Positions 45,537-53,940 of a stretch of 64,000 nt of DNA are shown here, in pieces. The notes beneath the pieces are model-generated. The model saw only the letters and a program-made list of their open reading frames with translations. It was not told where the DNA came from and made no database searches. This stretch comes from Chryseobacterium sp. RU37D (GTDB lineage: Bacteria; Bacteroidota; Bacteroidia; Flavobacteriales; Weeksellaceae). Numbering within the stretch: position 1 is the stretch's first letter; the number at the start of each line of letters is the position of its first letter. The DNA is taken from the NCBI RefSeq assembly GCF_900156075.1, contig NZ_FTMM01000007.1, forward strand, positions 1 to 64,000. The letters run 5' to 3'. A program made the position numbers and the translations under genes.

Positions 45537-46559
45537 AGGTTATCATTTAATATTAATCCTTGCAAATCTAATTCGTTTTTTATTAATATATATTATAAAC
45601 TATAATATTTTTTACAAAAATTGTAAAAACCAAGATAATTGTTAGTCAAAATTTATTGAGGTACTCTTAAAGAGCAAAAGAATAAATATTTTATTATAAA
45701 AACCTGTTGTGCATTTTAAGTTTAATTAAAGGATATTACATCTACATTTGTTTTTACTTTTTTAATGAAATCGGAGATTCGACGCACAAATGCCTTTGTT
45801 TACCTTAGAAAACACAAAAAGACGAAGGATTGGGTTTTAATTTTTTAAACTAGTAAATAAAGTCGACCCATATAAGGTTTTTGTATTTTGGTACATGATA
45901 TTAGGGGATAAAAGCATTTATCCTTTCCGAATAATTAAATTTCTATTGATATTTACCATAATAATCAAATTATCTTACCTCTTATTCCAACTGTTGATAA
46001 ATGCAAAACCTAAAAGTCCTACCAAAACTACAACACCTACTATAAATATTTGCTGAACAAAATCAAAATCTGATCCTTGAATATTGGTAGATTCTACAAC
46101 TAATACCATAATAATTATTTTTTCATAAATATAGAAAAAATATCAGCCTAAATAAATTATTTATAAAAAATATTACTAATTAGATGGAAAAATATAAACA
46201 ATTAGATCAAAAATCAATAAAACAAAACAAAATAGATTAATTCATTATAGATCAGCTAAACTTCAAAAGAAATCAATTGTTTTTTAATTTTTATATTTAC
46301 ACTTATATACTCAATTTATGTTATGCAGTAATGTTTAACACCTACTTACACTTTACTATAAAAACACATTAATTTTTGTTTAAGAAATTAAATGAAGTCT
46401 TTGATCTTCAAATTAAAATGTATTTTTGATTTCTTAAACAAAACATAAAACTATTTAAAGTACGGATAGATATAAATTAATAAAACTTTTATAATTATAT
46501 TTCTTAAAATATGAATTATATCTGAGAATTATTAAGGTATAAGTGTGTTTTTTTAATTT
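45537..46559. other. 1-kb AT-rich gap
   Basis: Apart from the 44-codon minus-strand ORF described separately, I see no gene, tRNA or clear terminator. ATG at 45775 opens a 27-codon frame (EIRRTNAFVYLRKHKKTKDW) that I cannot match to a family. Confidence 0.5.
45975..46109 (-). CDS. Possible small membrane peptide (44 aa)
   Basis: An ATG at 46109 gives 44 codons: an acidic N terminus (VVESTNIQGSDFDFVQQ) followed by one hydrophobic helix (IFIVGVVVLVGLLGFAFI) and a basic end (NSWNKR). The charge pattern (negative outside, positive inside) and intact frame in an otherwise gene-free AT-rich region suggest it is real. No homologue is recognised. Confidence 0.4.
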   Translation of the reverse strand: MVLVVESTNIQGSDFDFVQQIFIVGVVVLVGLLGFAFINSWNKR

Positions 46560-47438
46560 ATGTTAAATATATTTGTTATTTTAATTAAATCATTAAAAGT
46601 GAATAAAGCATCTATATTAATTGCGAACTATAACAATGGTAAATACTTTAAAGATTGTTATGATTCTATTATCTCACAAAATTATGAAGATTGGGAGGTA
46701 ATTATTGTGGACGATTGTTCAACGGATGATTCTGTAAATATCATCAAAGAATTAGTTGGAAATGACAAACGTTTTAAACTTTACAAAAATAGCATAAATA
46801 AAGGATGTGGCTACACAAAAAGAAAATGCGTTGAACTTGCAACAGGAGCTTTCTGTGCTTTTTTAGATCCTGACGACGCTTTGGCAGATCATTCACTTGA
46901 ACAATCAATTGAAGAGCTTGAAAGAAATAACAAAATCGTAGCAACGTATTCACAACTGGTTTTCTGCGATGAAAAGCTAACTCCTAAAAATATATTTACT
47001 AAAATAAAGCAAGTTCATAACAATAAATATTTTTTCAATATCCCTATACAAATTTCAGCATTATTTGTATTTAAAAGAGATGCTTACCTTCAGACCAGTG
47101 GGATAAACCCGACATTGAAAAACGCTGTAGATCAGGATCTGTATTTGAAACTGCTCGAAATAGGAAATGCAAAATTCATTGAAAAAGTACTATATAAGTA
47201 TAGACTTCATTCTAGCGGAATTTCCCAACGAACTTCTAAACAAAGTGCAAAGGATTCATTTGCAAAAGTAATCCACGAATCAATGAAAAGAAGAAGTCTT
47301 ACTAAGATCAATAACCTTCCAGTTCCAGAAAATTATACAAATTCCGAAGAAATCTATAATCTTCTAACTTGTCAAACAAAGATCCTCTATAGATTAATGA
47401 ATAAAATCAAAACGATTCTTAATTTTCCGATAATATAA
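46560..47438 (+). CDS. Glycosyltransferase family 2
   Basis: The 292-aa GT-A glycosyltransferase has SILIANYNNGKYFKDCYDSI, the VDDCSTDDS nucleotide-sugar loop, the DXD motif in FLDPDDAL, and VDQDLYLKLLEIG as acceptor-side signature. It transfers a sugar from a nucleotide donor; the acceptor is unknown. No other sugar or polysaccharide gene is adjacent, so it is an orphan in an AT-rich island. The start may be the GTG 39 nt further in (VNKASIL), since the first 13 residues are hydrophobic and not typical of the family. Confidence 0.87.
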   Translation: MLNIFVILIKSLKVNKASILIANYNNGKYFKDCYDSIISQNYEDWEVIIVDDCSTDDSVNIIKELVGNDKRFKLYKNSINKGCGYTKRKCVELATGAFCAFLDPDDALADHSLEQSIEELERNNKIVATYSQLVFCDEKLTPKNIFTKIKQVHNNKYFFNIPIQISALFVFKRDAYLQTSGINPTLKNAVDQDLYLKLLEIGNAKFIEKVLYKYRLHSSGISQRTSKQSAKDSFAKVIHESMKRRSLTKINNLPVPENYTNSEEIYNLLTCQTKILYRLMNKIKTILNFPII

Positions 47439-47454
47439 AAATAAAAAGAGGCTG

Positions 47455-47680
47455 AAAGTTCTTCGGGGTAGGAACAACTATTCAAAAACAGATCCTGATG
47501 TCTCTTTTATGCGAATGGAAAAAGAGCACATGCGCAACACCCACTTATAGCTGCCCACAATCTTCAGTTCAGTATCGAGAATCATTTCATTGTTAACTAC
47601 ACCCTGCATCCTAATCCAGGCGGTCTAAAAAAGTACAATTCTCTAATGGAATCTATTCTTGATCTTGATTCTTCGGTATT
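47455..47680 (+). pseudogene. IS1182-like transposase relic
   Basis: Frames combined read RNNYSKTDPDVSFMRMEKEHMRN, then after a shift IAAHNLQFSIENHFIVNYTL and HPNPGGL, then KKYNSLMESILDLD. This follows the central part of IS1182-family transposases (KTDPDATFMRMKEDHMRNGQ, AYNLQ, HPNPGD). At least two frameshifts are present and the N- and C-terminal parts are missing, so it is dead. Confidence 0.8.
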
Positions 47681-48782
47681 GTTTCCGGTAAGTTGTTTTA
47701 GGGTGGTCTGGCCCAACCTGTTTCTTTATGCATATTACTATCACGAACACTCCCATAGTATCCATTGGAGTAGAGCTTGCTCCTGTAGAATCTGCAGACG
47801 TCAGAGTGTATATGTTATGGCAGAAGAATCGATTATTGTACTATTTTTTGTTTCCTCTTTATGATATGAAATTTTGAAATAAAATAAGCCCCCTTTTCAG
47901 GAGGCCGTAAAAACACAAATGATGAAAAAAATCTATTCAGAGTATTCTGAACAGAACTCTTTGATAGCTAAAAAGCTATTATATTTTCTTTTTATAATAT
48001 TTTTCCTGTTCGGAAAATCATTATAAATCATTATCAAAATCTACAACTTCTCTTCTGGAGAATTTGAGAGAGCCCAAAGATAGTAAGCATTAATGAAAAA
48101 ACAAAATTGTGAGCAATAAAATAAGCGAAAAGTCAAAAATTTCTTTAATAAAGTTTTCATGGTGTATTTGTGATAAACTCATAAATTATTTCAAAATAAT
48201 ATTAATAAAATATTTATATTAGATAATTTTAATGAAAAATTATCTAAAAATATAATTATATTAAATATAAAATACATTAATTGATCATTTATTTTACGAT
48301 TATAAATTAAGCAATTATTATTTCTGGAGGTATTTTAATCTGCTAAAAACTATCTGAAACGTAATTGATCTTCTGTTTTTTTTAAAAAGAAACTTTATAA
48401 TTTTTTTATTTTTCCACAAAAGTAATTTACTATATCAAAATAAATGATCAAATATTAATTCAATAAAAAGAAAAAATTAAAGATTTATAAATCAGTATAA
48501 ATAATAACCAAAGAAACAAATAATATGAAATTTATTTATTTTTAAAGATTTGCACAAAAGATGATTTTATACATAATTGCACACCTAATCATTCATTCTA
48601 AATAGACAGTTAAGTTAAAATTATTATCAATCTCTATAAATACATTTCTAAGTAATTAATAAACAATACTTTATCATTATTTTTTTAAAAGGTTTTTATT
48701 TTTTAACGTTGATTAACTGTTTTTGGCTTTAAAATTGGAAATATTACTAAAATCAAGGTATTCCCTTATTAAAACTTGAGTT
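47681..48782. other. 1.1-kb AT-rich gap behind the IS1182 relic
   Basis: Mostly non-coding, with long A/T runs. It holds a hairpin at 47888-47905 (GCCCCCT/AGGAGGC), followed by a 35-codon ORF at 47919-48026 (MMKKIYSEYSEQNSLIAKKL then a hydrophobic helix). The arrangement of hairpin, short spacer and small hydrophobic peptide parallels 41528-41655. Nothing else is recognisable. Confidence 0.45.
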
Positions 48783-49325
48783 ATGAAAAGTATAATGTTA
48801 GTAGGTATATTGTCTGTTTTTTTACTGACAGCCTGCAAAAAAGGTGATCAAGTAGTAGAAAAGTCTTTGGATCAACAAAAAATGGAGTTCCAGATGAGAC
48901 AGATTGAAATAGAAAAGCAAAAGCTCGCAATCGAGAAAGAAAAGATGGTTTATGAAGCTCAAAAGAAAGCAGACAGCGTGGTGGAATCTCAAAAGGCAAA
49001 AACAGCCGTCATAAATAATTCAAAACCACAAGTAATAAGAGAAACTCATACTGTATACAGAGACAGACCAAGCCAGAGTTCCAACAATGGTACTTACATC
49101 AATAGCGGAAACAATACACCTCAAGGCACAACCCAGAAGAAAGGAATGAGTAAAGCTGCAAAAGGAACCATTATTGGTACAGTAGGTGGCGCAGCGGCAG
49201 GGGCAATCATTGCGAAGAAAAACAGAGGTCTTGGTGCTGTGATCGGAGGGGTTGTAGGGGGCGCAACTGGCTACACCATTGGTAGAGCCGGAGATAGGAA
49301 AGATGGCAGAGTTTCTGCTAAATAA
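48783..49325 (+). CDS. Glycine-zipper lipoprotein (YMGG-like)
   Basis: The 180-aa protein has a lipoprotein signal (lipobox LTAC, Cys18). A charged coiled-coil stretch lies at about 30-75 (MRQIEIEKQKLAIEKEKM), a Ser/Asn-rich linker at about 85-115, and a glycine zipper at about 125-170 (GTIIGTVGGAAAGAIIAKKN; GAVIGGVVGGATGYTIGRAG). Glycine zippers of this sort insert into or associate with the outer membrane; function is unknown. It follows the long AT-rich gap, without an obvious operon partner. Confidence 0.85.
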   Translation: MKSIMLVGILSVFLLTACKKGDQVVEKSLDQQKMEFQMRQIEIEKQKLAIEKEKMVYEAQKKADSVVESQKAKTAVINNSKPQVIRETHTVYRDRPSQSSNNGTYINSGNNTPQGTTQKKGMSKAAKGTIIGTVGGAAAGAIIAKKNRGLGAVIGGVVGGATGYTIGRAGDRKDGRVSAK

Positions 49326-49381
49326 AAAATATTTTTCACTATAAAATAGAAAGATTCCTTATTTTTAAGCAATCTTTTTTT

Positions 49382-51022
49382 ATGATTTTAATTCTGATTT
49401 CAACGATTTTTATCTTTCCTGTTTTAATAGGTATAGGAAAAATTGCAGAAAATTTTTCCGGTATCTTATGTAAAGGAATTTCAGGAAAAATTTTACTGGG
49501 GATATTGGCCATCAGCGTAATATGGACAGTTGCTGCATTTTTTATTCCTTTAAATATAGTTGTTGAAATTCCCACGGTTATAGCAGGATTAATTTATTTT
49601 TTTAAAAATAAGCTGTATTGGGAATTATATCGATTTTCAAAAAAAGAATATTTACTATTTTTAGTAATTTCATTAATAATTTTCTTCTGTAGTTCATTTT
49701 ATCCCTATATATTGGATCACTTTGGGTATTATATCCCCACAATAAAATGGCTTAATGAATACGGACTTGTGAAAGGGATTGCAAATCTGGATCTTACATT
49801 AGGGCAAATGTCTGTCTGGCACGTTTTTCAGGCCGGCTTTTCTAATTTTTCTGATCCTTTTTTGAGAATTAATTCAATTTTACTAATTATTTTTACCTTA
49901 TATATAATAGAAAATAAAGCTTGGATCCACCTATGTTTTCTACCTGTTTTATTGCTGTTTTCACAGTCTCCTAGTCCTGATCTTCCGGTCGTTATTTTCT
50001 CATTAATTATGGTAAACGAAATCATGAAAGGAAATACTCGAATTTCCCTCCTGTTTACTTTTTCAGTATTTGTTTTTGCGATCAAGCCGACCATGATCTG
50101 GCTTCCGGTTTTAAGCTTTCTTTATTCTATTTTTATTATCAAATCAAATTTTAAAAATTTAATTCCGGGAATTTTAATTATTTTACTTTTTTTTATTAAA
50201 AATATTTACACCTTTGGGTATCCCGTATTTCCTGTTTCAATTATGGATTTTAATGTAAGCTGGAAATCCAATCCGGAAATATTAAGAACCTCTTCTCAAT
50301 ACGCAATCCAAAAAACCTATGATATGCAGTATTCTTATGAGGAAATTCAGAAATTTTCTGCTAGAGATTATATAAAAAACTGGCTGTTTTTGAACGGTAT
50401 TAAATCAAAAATCAATATTCTTTTTGTTGTAAGCTTAATTATTTTCACTTGTTTTAGTCTGATTAAAAAAAACAAAATCATTAGCCTTATCTGTATTTCT
50501 TTAATCATTAAAAGTATTTTGGTTTTATTATTTTCGGCTCAGTACAGATTTTTTATTGATGTGTTTTTTGTAATCATTTTTGTTACTTTAATTCATATTT
50601 TTAATCAAAAAAGAGCTATTATTTGTTTTTCTATTTTAAGTATAATTTTCACAGGATTAATAACCTTCCCGAATATTCTTCAAACATATTTGCCAAGTTT
50701 TAAACTGGGAAATTTCATGGGGAAATTTGAAATAAAACAGCTATACAAACCTTCAATTTATGAGTATAACAAGTTTCAATTTTACAAAATCGGAAATTTA
50801 AAATTCAACGTTTCAAAAAAATATCCATATAATTTTGATACACAGCTCCCTTCCATTTCCGAAAGTTTCATTTATGATGATATTAAAGCAGATATTTTTC
50901 CACAAATGATTGATGAAAATAATATCAAAAAAGGATTTATCTGGAAGAAATTGGATATAAAAGAAAAAAAAGAAGCCGAAAACATTATCAATTCCATTAG
51001 CAATTCATATATACAGAAGTGA
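49382..51022 (+). CDS. Polytopic membrane protein (LIC_10190-like)
   Basis: The 546-aa protein has about twelve hydrophobic helices. An acidic and aromatic loop after the fourth helix (YPYILDHFGYYIPTIKWLNE) and a hydrophilic C terminus (about 470-546) are visible. The layout fits LIC_10190-type proteins, which resemble GT-C glycosyltransferases of the lipid-linked-sugar type, but the family's activity is not proven. The N-terminal ATG at 49382 begins within the first helix. Low codon GC and high AT. Confidence 0.65.
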   Translation: MILILISTIFIFPVLIGIGKIAENFSGILCKGISGKILLGILAISVIWTVAAFFIPLNIVVEIPTVIAGLIYFFKNKLYWELYRFSKKEYLLFLVISLIIFFCSSFYPYILDHFGYYIPTIKWLNEYGLVKGIANLDLTLGQMSVWHVFQAGFSNFSDPFLRINSILLIIFTLYIIENKAWIHLCFLPVLLLFSQSPSPDLPVVIFSLIMVNEIMKGNTRISLLFTFSVFVFAIKPTMIWLPVLSFLYSIFIIKSNFKNLIPGILIILLFFIKNIYTFGYPVFPVSIMDFNVSWKSNPEILRTSSQYAIQKTYDMQYSYEEIQKFSARDYIKNWLFLNGIKSKINILFVVSLIIFTCFSLIKKNKIISLICISLIIKSILVLLFSAQYRFFIDVFFVIIFVTLIHIFNQKRAIICFSILSIIFTGLITFPNILQTYLPSFKLGNFMGKFEIKQLYKPSIYEYNKFQFYKIGNLKFNVSKKYPYNFDTQLPSISESFIYDDIKADIFPQMIDENNIKKGFIWKKLDIKEKKEAENIINSISNSYIQK

Positions 51023-51055
51023 GTTCTAAGACGTTTTCATCTAAAGAAAAAGCCG

Positions 51056-51063
51056 TAAATTTG
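51056..51063 (+). promoter_or_regulatory. -7 box TAAATTTG of aroC, 4 nt before the ATG
   Basis: A perfect TAnnTTTG ends only four bases before the aroC ATG at 51068. A TTTTC at 51034-51038 is 17 nt upstream of the box. The message is probably leaderless. Confidence 0.65.
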
Positions 51064-51067
51064 TGTC

Positions 51068-52138
51068 ATGTTAAATACTCTAGGTAATCTTCTCAGCCTT
51101 ACAACATTTGGAGAAAGTCACGGTCTGGCTTACGGCGGAATCATCAATAATTTCCCTGCAGGTTTAACGGTTGATTTGGATAAAATTCAACAGGAATTAG
51201 ACCGTAGAAAACCGGGGCAATCCGCAATTGTTACTCAAAGAAAAGAAAGTGACACCGTACAATTCCTATCAGGGATTTTTAACGGGAAAACCACCGGAAC
51301 TCCTATTGGATTCGTTATTGAAAACGAAAATCAAAAATCAAAAGATTATGATCATATTGCAAATACATATCGCCCTAGTCATGCAGATTTTACTTATGAT
51401 CAAAAATTTGGTCTGAGGGATTATCGCGGTGGCGGAAAATCTTCCGCAAGAGAGACCATGAACTGGGTCGTTGCCGGAGCTTTAGCAAAACAACTTTTAT
51501 CAAACATTGATATCAATGCTTATGTATCGTCTGTAGGTGAAATTTTCTGCGAAAAACCTTATCATGTACTTGATTTTTCCAAAACAGAAAGCAATGAAGT
51601 CCGTTGTCCGGATACTGAAACCGCAGAAAAAATGATTGAAAGGATCAAGGAAATAAAAAAAGAAGGCAATACCATCGGAGGAACGATTACCTGCGTAATC
51701 AAAAATGTTCCCGTGGGAATTGGTGAGCCGGTTTTCTCCAAACTTCAGGCAGAATTGGCAAAAGCTATGCTCAATATCAACGCTGCAAAAGGCTTTGAAT
51801 ACGGAAGCGGATTTTGCGGCGCAAAAATGACAGGAAAAGAGCACAACGATTTATTCAACAACGATTTTACTACAAAATCAAATCTCTCAGGAGGAATCCA
51901 GGGAGGAATTTCAAATGGCATGGATATTTATTTTCGTGTAGCCTTCAAACCTGTTGCTACCATTTTAAGGCCTCAGGAAAGCGTTGATAAAGAAGGAAAT
52001 TCTACAATCGTCGAAGGAAAAGGGCGACACGACCCTTGTGTACTTCCAAGGGCAGTTCCGATAGTGGAAAACCTAGCAGCTTTTGTTTTAGCTGATTTAT
52101 TTTTAATTAATAAAACAAGAAATATAAATAACTTTTAG
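51068..52138 (+). CDS. aroC: Chorismate synthase
   Basis: The 356-aa enzyme starts [19 protein letters not shown] (FMN/substrate His region). It has [40 protein letters not shown], and the C-terminal [16 protein letters not shown]. It makes chorismate from EPSP with reduced FMN, the last shikimate step. Conserved motifs are intact and the length is normal. It is followed 2 nt later by a thioredoxin-like gene, so the pair is probably one operon. Confidence 0.97.
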   Translation: MLNTLGNLLSLTTFGESHGLAYGGIINNFPAGLTVDLDKIQQELDRRKPGQSAIVTQRKESDTVQFLSGIFNGKTTGTPIGFVIENENQKSKDYDHIANTYRPSHADFTYDQKFGLRDYRGGGKSSARETMNWVVAGALAKQLLSNIDINAYVSSVGEIFCEKPYHVLDFSKTESNEVRCPDTETAEKMIERIKEIKKEGNTIGGTITCVIKNVPVGIGEPVFSKLQAELAKAMLNINAAKGFEYGSGFCGAKMTGKEHNDLFNNDFTTKSNLSGGIQGGISNGMDIYFRVAFKPVATILRPQESVDKEGNSTIVEGKGRHDPCVLPRAVPIVENLAAFVLADLFLINKTRNINNF

Positions 52139-52140
52139 TA

Positions 52141-52704
52141 ATGGAAAATTACTGGGAAAAAAGCGTCTCTTTCAACAAGTATCTTGAAATTGGTAAACAA
52201 AGATTGGAACATCCTGTATCTCACCAAGAAATTGATTATAAACAATATTACAAACTGGGACTTCAGAGAATCGACAGGACATTAAAAAAATATATTCCGG
52301 ATGAAAGCCAACTAAAAGAATTGGAATCTAAAAAGTTTGATGGAAAAATTTTAATCATTTCCGAGGTTTGGTGTGGTGACGCAAGTTCAGCTGTGCCTGC
52401 TTTAGTAAAGTTTTTTGAAGATAAAAATGAAGTGAAAATTTTCCTAAGAGACAACGATAAAAGTTTAATTAATCAATTTCTAACCAACGGAACAGAATCT
52501 ATTCCGAAAGTTATTATCCTTGATAAAGATTTTAACGTAAAAAATTCCTGGGGGCCACGTCCAAAATACGGAAAAGAATTATTAATGAAATATAAAACTG
52601 CTCCTGAGGTATATACAAAAGATCAATTCTATAATGACTTACAGATATATTATGCTAAAAACAGGGGAAAAGATGTAATTCAGGAGATTTTGGAATTATT
52701 ATAG
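52141..52704 (+). CDS. Thioredoxin-family protein with single-Cys WCGDA motif
   Basis: The 187-aa protein has a helical N-terminal part (1-65) followed by a thioredoxin fold with EVWCGDASSAVPALVKFFED (Cys78). The second active-site position is Ala81, so the usual CXXC is missing. The cis-proline region is NGTESIPKVIILD. WCGDA proteins are common in Bacteroidota and their role is unclear; with one cysteine it could be a mono-thiol reductase or a binding protein. It starts 2 nt after the aroC stop. Confidence 0.83.
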   Translation: MENYWEKSVSFNKYLEIGKQRLEHPVSHQEIDYKQYYKLGLQRIDRTLKKYIPDESQLKELESKKFDGKILIISEVWCGDASSAVPALVKFFEDKNEVKIFLRDNDKSLINQFLTNGTESIPKVIILDKDFNVKNSWGPRPKYGKELLMKYKTAPEVYTKDQFYNDLQIYYAKNRGKDVIQEILELL

Positions 52705-52723
52705 TCTTTTTTATTCTCCGTTG

Positions 52724-52797
52724 GTCATTCTGTAGGAATCTCTAAGCCGGGATTGTTAAAACTCATAATTGCTTTGTTGAGATTCCTAAGGAATGAC
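52724..52797. repeat. Imperfect inverted repeat GTCATTC...GAATGAC
   Basis: GTCATTCTGTAGGAATCTC (52724-52742) and GAGATTCCTAAGGAATGAC (52779-52797) pair with two mismatches over 19 bp. The same GTCATTC/GAATCTC words occur at 13255-13279, so both are members of a dispersed family. It follows the aroC-thioredoxin operon and may terminate it. Confidence 0.7.
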
Positions 52798-52871
52798 AAA
52801 CTAAGTGTCTAACTTTCCTAAAAACTATTATCTGCCTTTAAGTTTAAAACTAATTTTTTATTAAAGTGAAA

Positions 52872-53411
52872 ATGAAAAAAAATATAATTTATCTTGCACT
52901 GATTGCTATTATCGGAGTAATTGTATTTGTTCCGGGAGTAAAAGAAAAGCTACAGGACACTTTTTTCCCAATTGCTACTATTGAAAATGCTGTCCACATA
53001 AGTGAAGAAGATTACGATATTGATTTGCAAGGCATTAACGTCCCGGATACTAATCTTAGAAATTTCAAAAATAAAGCTGTTTTCCTGAATTTTTGGGGAA
53101 CATGGTGCCCACCGTGCAGAAAAGAATGGCCATCTATTCAGAAACTATATGATACGCGAAAGGATCATGTAGAGTTTGTACTTATTGCCATGAATGACCA
53201 GGAAGACGCCATAAGAAATTTTTTAAAGGAAAACAATTACAATGTTCCGGTTTATATAGCTCAAAGTCCTATTTCTGAGAAAATTCTTCCAAAAGTTTTC
53301 CCTACTACTTATCTTTTGGATAAAAGTGGAAGAATCATCATTAAAGAAGATGCATCAAGAGACTGGAACACAGAATCTGTACATCTGTTTATTGATAATA
53401 TCATTAAATAA
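52872..53411 (+). CDS. TlpA-like thiol-disulfide reductase
   Basis: An ATG at 52872 gives 179 aa (a GTG 6 nt upstream is also in frame). An N-terminal membrane anchor (IIYLALIAIIGVIVFVPG) leads to a periplasmic thioredoxin domain with WCPPC at 78-82 and cis-proline region KVFPTTYLLDKSGRI. The sequence VFLNFWGTWCPPCRKEWPSI is characteristic of TlpA/ResA proteins that reduce apocytochrome or other envelope thiols. No cytochrome-maturation genes are adjacent. Confidence 0.92.
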   Translation: MKKNIIYLALIAIIGVIVFVPGVKEKLQDTFFPIATIENAVHISEEDYDIDLQGINVPDTNLRNFKNKAVFLNFWGTWCPPCRKEWPSIQKLYDTRKDHVEFVLIAMNDQEDAIRNFLKENNYNVPVYIAQSPISEKILPKVFPTTYLLDKSGRIIIKEDASRDWNTESVHLFIDNIIK

Positions 53412-53489
53412 CTTTTAACTAAATTTTATAATTTATTGGTACAAAATTTGTGAATTTCAAAGGGTTAAATTATTAAAACTAAACACAAA

Positions 53490-53837
53490 ATGAAGTATTC
53501 AAAATTAAATCTTGCAAAAGAAGCTATAAATCATAAAGGTTTTATAAAAAAAATACCTGACATATTCAGAATGGTGAAAATGTGGAGGAAAGGACAGTAC
53601 CCAATGAAATCTATTGACATTATCCTGCCTATGCTGGGACTGTTATATATCATTTCACCTATTGATCTTCTACCGGAGGTCGCTGTGCCAGTAATTGGAG
53701 TTTTAGATGACCTTGCTGTTTTATCACTGGTAATTCCGAAACTTATCAAAGAAGTTGATAAATTCCTTCTTTGGGAGGCAGAGCGAAAGTACAGTGCTGG
53801 TGAAACGAAAGTTATCGACGCAGAAATAATAAAATAG
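53490..53837 (+). CDS. YkvA family protein (DUF1232)
   Basis: The 115-aa protein shows the YkvA landmark YPMKSIDIILPMLGLLYIIS followed by PIDLLPEVAVPVIGVLDDLA and VIPKLIKEVDKFLLWEAERK. DUF1232 proteins are small membrane-associated proteins with two helices; function is unknown. A terminator follows immediately. Confidence 0.9.
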   Translation: MKYSKLNLAKEAINHKGFIKKIPDIFRMVKMWRKGQYPMKSIDIILPMLGLLYIISPIDLLPEVAVPVIGVLDDLAVLSLVIPKLIKEVDKFLLWEAERKYSAGETKVIDAEIIK

Positions 53838-53842
53838 AAATG

Positions 53843-53867
53843 CCATCCCATTAGGATGGTTTTTTTA
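53843..53867 (+). terminator. Terminator after ykvA-like gene
   Basis: CCATCC pairs with GGATGG around CATTA, followed by seven T residues. Confidence 0.85.
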
Positions 53868-53913
53868 TGAATTGATTTTCACAATTCACCTTCACTCTTT
53901 CATATCATTTCCT

Positions 53914-53921
53914 TAAATTTG
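53914..53921 (+). promoter_or_regulatory. -7 box TAAATTTG of pyrEF
   Basis: An exact TAnnTTTG match 19 nt upstream of the ATG. No obvious pyrimidine attenuator is visible in the short leader. Confidence 0.6.
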
Positions 53922-53940
53922 TAACATCTAATAAAAAATA

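Noticed and set aside
45775-45858. 27-codon ORF in the gap upstream of the T9SS adhesin
   Set aside because: No recognisable family, no promoter box, and it is surrounded by stop codons; mentioned only in the gap description.
47646-47864. 72-codon ORF at the end of the IS1182 relic
   Set aside because: Its first codons are transposase debris in frame, but the remainder has no family pattern and no promoter.
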